DNA from: Bacteroidales bacterium | Lineage (GTDB): Bacteria > Bacteroidota > Bacteroidia > Bacteroidales > DTU049 | Length of the DNA stretch: 5,163 nucleotides | Assembly (NCBI GenBank): GCA_018432645.1 | Contig: JAHDSP010000321.1 | Coordinates: 1-5,163, forward strand | Direction: 5' to 3' | Part shown: positions 1-5,163 of the stretch, one piece after another | Layout of the letters: each line of letters begins with the position of its first letter | Numbering within the stretch: the first letter of the stretch is position 1 | Program-made: the position numbers and the translations under genes | Notes under the pieces: model-generated | The model's database searches: none | What the model was told of the DNA's origin: nothing | Seen by the model: the letters and a program-made list of their open reading frames with translations, nothing else

Positions 1-312
1 ACCCCCATCATAATTTTTATGTATTTGAGGTTTAATATCTCTGCCACTCATATCTGGTGCTGTGTCTAAATGTGCGATAAAGCCTATAGCAGGTGCATCC
101 ACCGATTTAGTAGGTGGTATATAAGCATACAAATAGCCATTTTCATCTACTTCTACTTGAGATAATCCCATTTGTATTAATTCATTTTTTAAAATATTTG
201 CTAATACTTTTTGCCCTTCTGTAGATGGGCAAGTATCAATATCTTCGTTACTTTGCGTATCTATTTTTATGTAACGAAGGAAGCGTTCTAATAATTTTTC
301 TTTAATTTCCAT
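1..312 (-). CDS. pepT: Peptidase T (tripeptide aminopeptidase), N-terminal part, cut by window edge
   Basis: This is the first 104 codons of a gene that continues beyond base 1. Peptidase T is a cytoplasmic zinc aminopeptidase of the M20 family that removes the N-terminal residue from tripeptides during peptide turnover. The translation opens MEIKEKLLERFLRYIKIDTQ, and the pattern LLxRFLxYxxxDTQS followed by PSTEGQ (residues 29-34) is the usual start of PepT. Residues 77-87 read GFIAHLDTAPD. H81 and D83 correspond to the metal-binding His and the neighbouring catalytic Asp of the HxD motif. NPQI-like and NYDGG features near residue 100 also fit. The ATG at 312-310 aligns with the usual PepT N-terminus. 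Upstream there is only A/T-rich sequence with no Shine-Dalgarno. The remaining metal ligands and the dimerisation domain lie off the window, so intactness cannot be judged. The family call is strong. Confidence 0.93.
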   Translation of the reverse strand, partial: MEIKEKLLERFLRYIKIDTQSNEDIDTCPSTEGQKVLANILKNELIQMGLSQVEVDENGYLYAYIPPTKSVDAPAIGFIAHLDTAPDMSGRDIKPQIHKNYDGG

Positions 313-748
313 AACTATTTTTTACAAAATAAAAAATAAAAAACAAGATATCCTATAAAAATGAAAAAATTAACTTTATTTAATTAGGTGTTTAATTAAT
401 AACCAAATTATTATTTACATCTATCTGTTATTGAGGACTTTACATAATCATGTATTATTTGTTTAAATTAAGTAATGATATATATTTAGAAATTTTATCA
501 TTTTTAAATTCTTTATTTATGAACATTTTTTAGAAATATTTTCTTAAATTTTAATTTTTAATCATTTTCTTTATAATCTATAATACAGAAAGTATTGACT
601 GTAATTTATATAAATTAATATATCATTACTTTATTTAAACATTTATTTATGCCTTATATTAACATCTAAATTATTACTGGTTAATTCAATGTAATAATTA
701 TATTTCTTATTAATATAATTGATTTTTAAATAAATTTCTTCTTAATTT

Positions 749-779
749 ACTTTTCTTTGTCAACTACACAAAGAAAAGT
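749..779. repeat. Perfect 12-bp inverted repeat (hairpin, 7-nt loop)
   Basis: The left arm ACTTTTCTTTGT (749-760) and right arm ACAAAGAAAAGT (768-779) are exact reverse complements around a 7-base loop (761-767). RNA from either strand could fold. It lies 137 bases past the trpS stop on the trpS-coding strand. No T-run follows the stem on either strand, so a standard intrinsic terminator is not shown. From memory, hairpins with arms close to this sequence recur between genes in many Bacteroidota genomes. That makes a dispersed palindromic repeat or a 3'-end structure plausible, but neither is demonstrated here. Confidence 0.75.
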
Positions 780-780
780 C

Positions 781-799
781 TCCGCTGGGGAAATGCGGA
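781..799. repeat. Second, G+C-rich hairpin next to the 12-bp inverted repeat
   Basis: TCCGC (781-785) pairs exactly with GCGGA (795-799) around a 9-base loop (786-794). It begins one base after the larger hairpin ends, giving two stem-loops in tandem. The surrounding patch 778-808 has 18 G or C in 31 bases, against about 12% in much of the spacer. The stem is short and could arise by chance alone. Its position beside the 12-bp hairpin and the sharp composition change make it more convincing. No coding frame through it is open for a useful length. Confidence 0.5.
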
Positions 800-895
800 T
801 GTGCTAGAGATTACTAAGTATGGTAAAGGTATTCTTTTATAATACAAAATGTTAAAAAAGACTTTATTATCTAATCACCTATTTCAATAACTTTT

Positions 896-919
896 TAATA
901 TAAAACAAGTTTTTTATTA
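896..919 (-). terminator. Weak A/T stem-loop over the trpS stop codon, possible transcript end
   Basis: TAATATAAAA (896-905) pairs with TTTTTTATTA (910-919) at nine of ten positions around a 4-base CAAG loop, and it spans the trpS stop at 917-919. The stem has no G-C pairs and is followed on the minus strand by A rather than T residues. It is therefore a poor intrinsic terminator and could be chance in such A/T-rich DNA. The hairpins at 749-799 are the other candidate for the 3' end. Confidence 0.2.
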
Positions 920-1921
920 ATATAATTTTCTAAATCCTATTATTTCTCTAACATCGTTAATAGTCTCACGAGCACTGGTTTGAGCTTTGGCTTTTCCCAT
1001 ATCTATAACTTCATAAAGATATTTTTTATCTTCAAAAATATCTTTAATTTTTTCTCTAATTGGTGAGATGGCAGCTATCATATCCACAGCTAATTGATTT
1101 TTTAGTTCACTATATCTGATGGTAGCATCATTATATTTATCTTTGAAATATTGAAGGGTCTCAGGAGTAGATACTAGAGACATTATATTAAATAGGTTAT
1201 TAATTTGTTCGCTGACAGGTTGATTTTTTTCTGTAGGTCCAGCATCTGTAACAGCACGCATAATTTTTTTTCTAATGATTTCATCATCATCAATCAAAAA
1301 AATTGTACTTATTGGATCTTCAGATTTTCCCATTTTGCCCTTACCATCTAGACTAGGTACTTTAATCAAATTGCCTGAATAATCAAAAGCTACTGGCAAT
1401 GGGAAATAATCAACATTATAAATGCGATTAAAGCGAGCTGCAAAGTTACGTGTCATTTCTAAATGTTGCTCTTGATCTTTACCTACAGGTACTTTAGCTG
1501 CTTTGTGTATTAGAATATCAGAGGCCATAAGTGTAGGATAGGTTAATAGTCCAGCATTTACGTTCTCTGGTTGTTTACGAGCTTTTTCTTTGAAAGTAGT
1601 TACTCTCATCAGTTCTCCTAGATAGGCATTCATATTTAGAACTAGATAAAGCTCTATGACTTCAGGTACTTCACTTTGTAAATATAATGTTGCTTTTTGT
1701 GGATCGAGTCCACAAGCTAATAGCTCAGCTAGTAGATGTAAAGATAAATTTTGTAAATCTTTAGGATTGGGATTAGTAGTGAGGCTATGATAGTCTGCTA
1801 CGAAAAAATAGCAATAATATTCATTTTGCATTTCTACGAAATTGCGTATAGCTCCGAAATAATTGCCAATATGCAAATATCCTGTTGGTCTAATGCCACT
1901 AACTACAATATTGTTATTCAT
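917..1921 (-). CDS. trpS: Tryptophanyl-tRNA synthetase
   Basis: A cytoplasmic class Ic aminoacyl-tRNA synthetase that joins tryptophan to tRNA-Trp with ATP. The 334-residue length matches the compact bacterial TrpRS form. The Rossmann fold starts with VVSGIRPTGYLHIGN, giving the HIGH-type signature HIGN at residues 17-20. ASD at 133-135 places the conserved Asp (D135) that contacts the indole of the substrate. PVGKDQEQHLEMTR (145-158) is the usual conserved block, with Lys where many bacterial enzymes have Glu. KMGKS at 196-200 is the second ATP-binding signature, with Gly in place of the common Ser. A helical tRNA-binding C-terminal part follows and ends after an ARETINDVREIIGF-type tail, so the gene looks complete. 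The ATG at 1921-1919 lies inside the last codons of recJ (8-base overlap) without a Shine-Dalgarno, which suggests coupled translation. It is the last gene of the cluster. Confidence 0.97.
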   Translation of the reverse strand: MNNNIVVSGIRPTGYLHIGNYFGAIRNFVEMQNEYYCYFFVADYHSLTTNPNPKDLQNLSLHLLAELLACGLDPQKATLYLQSEVPEVIELYLVLNMNAYLGELMRVTTFKEKARKQPENVNAGLLTYPTLMASDILIHKAAKVPVGKDQEQHLEMTRNFAARFNRIYNVDYFPLPVAFDYSGNLIKVPSLDGKGKMGKSEDPISTIFLIDDDEIIRKKIMRAVTDAGPTEKNQPVSEQINNLFNIMSLVSTPETLQYFKDKYNDATIRYSELKNQLAVDMIAAISPIREKIKDIFEDKKYLYEVIDMGKAKAQTSARETINDVREIIGFRKLY

Positions 1922-3689
1922 AATCAGGTTCTTTTTTTATTATATCTTTTATATTTAATTGTATTATAGTGTTGTTACCTACCCAATCATTTTCTTCTAT
2001 AGTATACAATATATCTATTGGTTTACCAGCAACAATATGTTCATAATATTCGATAGCATTATATGCGAAAGCTGGAAATCCAGGTCCAAATTTATAATTA
2101 GGTTGTGATAAAAAAAGTTTTAAATGATTATTAGCAATGATTTTTGTATACCCTCCAGCATCATAAACATTTTTTGAATAGAATATTGGTTGAGGATTTC
2201 CTGTGCCGAAAGGTTCTAAATCTTTTAATAAACGTACAAATTTTTTAGTAATATCATTGAAATCTATTTCTGCATCTACTTCTATTTCAGAAATAAGCAT
2301 ATTATCTGTAAGGGAATTTTCTGCTAAATTTACAAAGCGTTTTATAAATGCATCTAAATTTGCTTGTTTTAGAGATATTCCAGTAGCATAGGTATGTCCG
2401 CCCCAATTTTCTAATAAATCGCTACATTGATCTAGAGCTTCATAGAGATTAAAATTTTTAGTAGATCTAGCGCTACCACTGATGAGTTGATCATCTTCAG
2501 ACCAGGTAAGGATAATTGTAGGGCGATGATATTGTTCTGTTAACCTAGCTGCTACTATACCGAGAACACCTTTTGGCCAGTTAGGATTGTATAAAATAGT
2601 TGCATAATTTGAAATATTATAGTGCTCCATCATTTCTAATGCTTCAGTAGTTGCTTTGAAATCGATATTTTTTCTCTCTTCGTTATAATTGTTTATTTGA
2701 TATGCTAATTTTTCAGCTTTCTCAATATCTTTGCACACTAATAAATCTACACTATCTCGGCCATTTTGAATTCTACCTGCTGCATTCACTCTAGGAGCTA
2801 CTAAAAAAACTATATCAGACAATATTATCTGTTTATTAAAAAAATGCTCTTTATGGTAAATATTATCTGGTTGTCTTTTAATGCCAGCAGATTTAAGTAT
2901 AGCTTCAAGTCCTGGAATGGGTTTTTCATTAATATATTTTAATCCATATTTAGCTAATATTCTATTCTCATCTATTACTGGCACCATATCAGCTGCAATA
3001 GATAAGGCTAAAAGTTGAATAAGATCTGTATGTTCTGTTATTGCAATATTATAAGTTTTAGATAAAGCTTGTATTAGTTTAAACCCTACTCCACAGCCAG
3101 ACAATTCTTTAAAAGGATAATCGCAATCTACTCGTTGTGGATTTAGTAAAGCAACTGCTCGTGGCAGCTCAGATGAAATTTTATGATGATCACAAATGAT
3201 AATATCTAAATTTTTTGAATTTGCATAATCTACTGTTTCTACATCTTTAGTACCACAATCAGATGCTATCAATAGAGTATAATTATTCTCAATAGCAAAA
3301 TCTATAGATTGTTTGCTAATACCAGATTTTTCTGAATAACGATCTGGTATGTAATAGTCTATATTGTTAGTAAACCTATTAAGGAATAAATATAAATTGG
3401 CTACAGATGTGATACCATCTACATCATAATCTCCGTAAAGTAAAATCTTTTCTTTGTCATTGATAGCTTTTTGAATTCTATAAACAGCTTTATCCATATC
3501 TTTCATCAGATACGGATCGTATAGATCATCTAAGCGAGGTTTTAGAAACCCCTGTGCCTCTTTAACATTGGTGATGCCACGCTGCACTAAAAGCTGTGCA
3601 GCTATTCTGCCTATTGATAATTGTTGATTTAAGTCTTTAATTATGCTATCATCACCTCTTGGCTTGAACCTCCATCTTTTAATTTGCAT
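1914..3689 (-). CDS. recJ: Single-stranded-DNA-specific 5'-3' exonuclease RecJ
   Basis: RecJ degrades single-stranded DNA 5' to 3' in RecF-pathway recombination, mismatch repair and base-excision repair. The 591-residue protein has the full layout. The DHH phosphoesterase core has DYDVDG at 87-92 (D87, D89), SDCG at 143-146 (D144), DHH at 167-169 and AADMVP at 232-237 (D234), which together supply the expected metal ligands. APRVNAAGRI (298-307) follows, then the DHHA1 domain with GVLGIVAARL (374-383), SGSARS (404-409) and GGHTYATG (430-437). The OB-like C-terminal region starts near LEPFGTGNPQP (491-501). One oddity: the motif usually written WHxGVxGIV reads WPKGVLGIV (371-379), so the His is Pro. 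The ATG at 3689-3687 is fixed by an in-frame TAA three codons upstream (3701-3699) and matches the usual RecJ start. It follows the small membrane gene by 49 bases and overlaps trpS. Confidence 0.97.
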   Translation of the reverse strand: MQIKRWRFKPRGDDSIIKDLNQQLSIGRIAAQLLVQRGITNVKEAQGFLKPRLDDLYDPYLMKDMDKAVYRIQKAINDKEKILLYGDYDVDGITSVANLYLFLNRFTNNIDYYIPDRYSEKSGISKQSIDFAIENNYTLLIASDCGTKDVETVDYANSKNLDIIICDHHKISSELPRAVALLNPQRVDCDYPFKELSGCGVGFKLIQALSKTYNIAITEHTDLIQLLALSIAADMVPVIDENRILAKYGLKYINEKPIPGLEAILKSAGIKRQPDNIYHKEHFFNKQIILSDIVFLVAPRVNAAGRIQNGRDSVDLLVCKDIEKAEKLAYQINNYNEERKNIDFKATTEALEMMEHYNISNYATILYNPNWPKGVLGIVAARLTEQYHRPTIILTWSEDDQLISGSARSTKNFNLYEALDQCSDLLENWGGHTYATGISLKQANLDAFIKRFVNLAENSLTDNMLISEIEVDAEIDFNDITKKFVRLLKDLEPFGTGNPQPIFYSKNVYDAGGYTKIIANNHLKLFLSQPNYKFGPGFPAFAYNAIEYYEHIVAGKPIDILYTIEENDWVGNNTIIQLNIKDIIKKEPDYE

Positions 3690-3709
3690 TTTATCATTTT
3701 ACTTAATTG

Positions 3710-3717
3710 CAAATTTA
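3710..3717 (-). promoter_or_regulatory. Candidate Bacteroidota -7 promoter element upstream of recJ
   Basis: On the minus strand this octamer reads TAAATTTG, a perfect match to the TAnnTTTG -7 element recognised by the primary sigma factor of Bacteroidota. It ends 20 bases before the recJ start codon, so a transcript starting just downstream would have a leader of roughly 10-15 bases. The expected -33 TTG is not at the right distance: the nearest TTG leaves only 12 bases of spacer instead of about 19-21. It may be a weak internal promoter or a chance match in A/T-rich DNA. Confidence 0.3.
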
Positions 3718-3738
3718 ATTTATTTTTTTCAATTCTCC

Positions 3739-4170
3739 TTATAAATTTTCTTCGATTTCGGTTTTTGTATTATTTTTTTTAAAATATGGAAGATAAAAAG
3801 CATAAGAAATAGAAAAAACGATAGTTAATAAAATATTTGGTAGCTCATCTGATAATGTAAGAAATAAGGGATTATTTAGTAAAATCCGTAATAAAATCAG
3901 TCCCCATTGTGCAATAAGATAAATGTAAAAACCTAAAATCTTATGTTGCCACATCATTAAGACTCCCCAAAAAGATAATGTAGATGAAATGATAAGTATA
4001 ATATCAAAAAAAATATCTGGATAAATTTCTATAAAAGTAAAACCTGGAATTTGCAACCAAAATTCAGCTAATTTAGGTGAAATAAAAGTACATACTACAG
4101 AAATTATCCTTAATGTGGCTCCTAAACAAGAAAATAAGAATAATAGTCTTAAAAAACGTGGATGTTTCAT
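3739..4170 (-). CDS. Small four-helix integral membrane protein of unknown function
   Basis: I do not recognise this 143-residue protein. Hydrophobic stretches suggest four transmembrane helices, at about residues 9-30, 51-73, 78-98 and 110-129. Charged residues begin the chain (K2, H3, R5, R8) and the tail is hydrophilic (KKNNTKTEIEENL), so both termini are probably cytoplasmic. There is no lipobox, cleavable signal peptide or catalytic motif. Acidic residues occur at membrane-edge positions (D52, D56, D108, E109), and WQHK (74-77) forms the short loop between helices 2 and 3. Its ATG follows the upstream lipoprotein gene's stop by five bases, so the two are probably co-transcribed. There is no Shine-Dalgarno. 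Base composition matches the neighbours and gives no sign of transfer. A real gene is likely from the coherent membrane topology and tight packing; a small transporter subunit or envelope accessory protein are only guesses. Confidence 0.8.
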   Translation of the reverse strand: MKHPRFLRLLFLFSCLGATLRIISVVCTFISPKLAEFWLQIPGFTFIEIYPDIFFDIILIISSTLSFWGVLMMWQHKILGFYIYLIAQWGLILLRILLNNPLFLTLSDELPNILLTIVFSISYAFYLPYFKKNNTKTEIEENL

Positions 4171-4175
4171 TTAGT

Positions 4176-5163
4176 TTATGTATCTGTTTTGAAATTGAGA
4201 GGTAATAAATCATCTCTAGTTGTAAGCATTATTTGAGTAGTAGAATTGAGAAAATAAGCTCTTTTAAAAGTACGTTTGCTAGTAAATAAGCCTATGCCAT
4301 TATCGATATTTGTAAAGACAGGTCTGGATTGAGATATAGAAGTACTAGATGAGCCATTTAATGCTATGTATGTAGCCATATTATCATCTCCAACAGTGAT
4401 TATTAGCTCTATATTGCCAATGATTCTATTTATATTATTATCGATAGTTAGATGATTCGTTAGATTTTCAAAAAAACCCTGATTATAATAAGCAATTGCT
4501 AAATTTTCGCCACCTATTAATTTACTACTTTTCACTGAGCCTAATTTCCAATCTATATATTTATAAATTGTATCTGCTGGATTATTTATGTTTACTTCTT
4601 TATAATAAAATCTAAATAATATTTCATATAATCTTCCATTTTTAGCTGAGGTCCATTCTATACTACTTTTGTTATTTGTGTGAAAATCTAAATATGGTTG
4701 CCCAGAAAATGGTTTTGTGATACTTATATTACCTATTAAATCACATGATGATGTTATTAATTTATCATATTTCGGATTGTAAATTACTAATTCATATTTA
4801 TAATTAGGATTTAGCCAAGTTGTATCATAATAATCTATACTAAATGGAGTAGGAATTGTAAATCTATAAACTGGCATATATCCACTATAAAAAGCATCTG
4901 AATTATACCACAAATGTACTGTATCACAAATATATTCTTTTACAAAATTATCATTGTGGTCATATTCCTTTACTCTGACATCTAATAAATAATTGTAATT
5001 GATGCTATCTGGTATGTGAGCTAATTGTGATGCATCACCATCTCCTAAAAAAGCTCTATTGATTCTGATATATTGAGTAGAGCTATTTAAATCTAAAATT
5101 GAATAAACAATAGGTATATCTTGCCACTCTTGAGTGAGATCTACATCTGTAGAGCAAGAGCTG
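4176..5163 (-). CDS. Putative outer-membrane lipoprotein of unknown function, N-terminus cut by window edge
   Basis: The open frame runs from the window edge (first whole codon 5162-5160) to TAA at 4178-4176, showing 328 residues. The visible start reads SSCSTDVDLTQEW. SSC resembles the end of a Bacteroidota lipobox, with Cys at visible residue 3 as the lipidated +1 residue, so only the signal peptide and start codon are missing. The rest has no membrane helix and is rich in Asn, Ser, Tyr and Thr with alternating beta-strand-like stretches, as in secreted or surface proteins. VYSILDLNSSTQYIRINRAF (19-38) and the FLGDGD next to it recall, from memory, a family of uncharacterised Bacteroidota lipoproteins about 300-350 residues long. 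I cannot name the family. A TTG at 4913 is a possible but false internal start, because the homologous-looking, lipobox-bearing frame continues upstream of it. It is the first visible gene of the cluster, five bases before the membrane protein gene. Confidence 0.8.
   Translation of the reverse strand, partial: SSCSTDVDLTQEWQDIPIVYSILDLNSSTQYIRINRAFLGDGDASQLAHIPDSINYNYLLDVRVKEYDHNDNFVKEYICDTVHLWYNSDAFYSGYMPVYRFTIPTPFSIDYYDTTWLNPNYKYELVIYNPKYDKLITSSCDLIGNISITKPFSGQPYLDFHTNNKSSIEWTSAKNGRLYEILFRFYYKEVNINNPADTIYKYIDWKLGSVKSSKLIGGENLAIAYYNQGFFENLTNHLTIDNNINRIIGNIELIITVGDDNMATYIALNGSSSTSISQSRPVFTNIDNGIGLFTSKRTFKRAYFLNSTTQIMLTTRDDLLPLNFKTDT

Larger units (their letters stand above)
313..916. other. 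Long A+T-rich intergenic spacer between trpS and pepT
   Basis: About 600 bases with no supportable gene on either strand. Composition is extreme: over 481-660 I count 22 G or C in 180 bases (about 12%). The only departure is the G+C-rich hairpin segment around 749-808, listed separately. The spacer must contain the end of the trpS transcript and the promoter and leader of pepT. I found no TAnnTTTG match on the minus strand upstream of pepT, so its promoter is not located. No tRNA-like arms, tandem repeats or CRISPR-like spacing are visible. Short reading frames here end within a few dozen codons and show no family resemblance. Confidence 0.8.

Noticed and set aside
441..454. Small palindrome TACAT-AATC-ATGTA
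   Set aside because: A 5-bp mostly A/T stem is expected by chance in this spacer, and no second copy or partner site was seen.
582..596. Small inverted repeat AATAC-AGAAA-GTATT
   Set aside because: The stem has only 5 bp with one G-C pair and no T-run, and it stands alone in A/T-rich sequence.
595..621. Plus-strand TTGACT followed by TAATAT, like an E. coli-type sigma-70 promoter
   Set aside because: The spacing is only 15 bases, such matches are expected in A/T-rich DNA, and the inferred phylum uses a different promoter consensus. No plus-strand gene follows.
749..830. Short minus-strand peptide frame through the hairpin island as a remnant gene
   Set aside because: Frames through it are about 18 codons or less between stops and have no recognisable domain. 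The palindromic structure explains the sequence better.
1787..1969. 60-codon plus-strand open frame across the recJ-trpS junction
   Set aside because: It lies antisense to two well-supported genes, has no family resemblance or start signal, and is a shadow of their codon use.
2203..2391. 62-codon plus-strand open frame inside recJ
   Set aside because: It is fully antisense to a conserved part of RecJ; the low-complexity product with many Ser and Lys is a typical shadow frame.
3725..3741. Shine-Dalgarno-like AAGGAG (minus strand) at the end of the membrane protein gene
   Set aside because: It overlaps that gene's stop codon and is over 40 bases from the recJ ATG. The TTG just after it opens a frame that stops after four further codons.

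Overview
The window looks like a stretch of chromosome from a low-G+C member of the Bacteroidota. Three things suggest this. The partial protein at the right edge has a Bacteroidota-style lipobox (Ser-Ser-Cys) followed by an acidic stretch. No gene start has a convincing Shine-Dalgarno sequence. The spacer upstream of recJ contains a perfect match to the TAnnTTTG -7 element of that phylum. This is inference from memory and pattern; no search was run, and the genus cannot be named.

All recognisable genes lie on the minus strand. In transcription order (right to left) they are: a putative lipoprotein cut by the right edge (5163-4176), a small four-helix membrane protein (4170-3739), recJ single-strand DNA exonuclease (3689-1914), trpS tryptophanyl-tRNA synthetase (1921-917), then about 600 bases with no gene, then the first 104 codons of pepT, peptidase T (312-1), cut by the left edge. 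The first four are packed with gaps of 5 and 49 bases and an 8-base overlap, so they probably form one transcription unit. recJ may also have its own promoter in the 49-base gap.

The genes have unrelated housekeeping roles: RecJ in DNA repair and recombination, TrpRS in translation, PepT in peptide turnover. The lipoprotein and the small membrane protein have no assigned function. There is no mobile-element gene, CRISPR array, tRNA or rRNA.

The main non-coding structure is in the 313-916 spacer. Most of that spacer is extremely A+T rich (22 G or C in 180 bases over 481-660). Within it sits a 51-base segment (749-799) made of two adjacent perfect hairpins, the second in a local G+C-rich patch. 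It could be a dispersed palindromic repeat, the processing or termination structure of the operon's 3' end, or part of a small RNA. Overall this is an ordinary housekeeping region, and I see no clear sign of a new multi-gene system.
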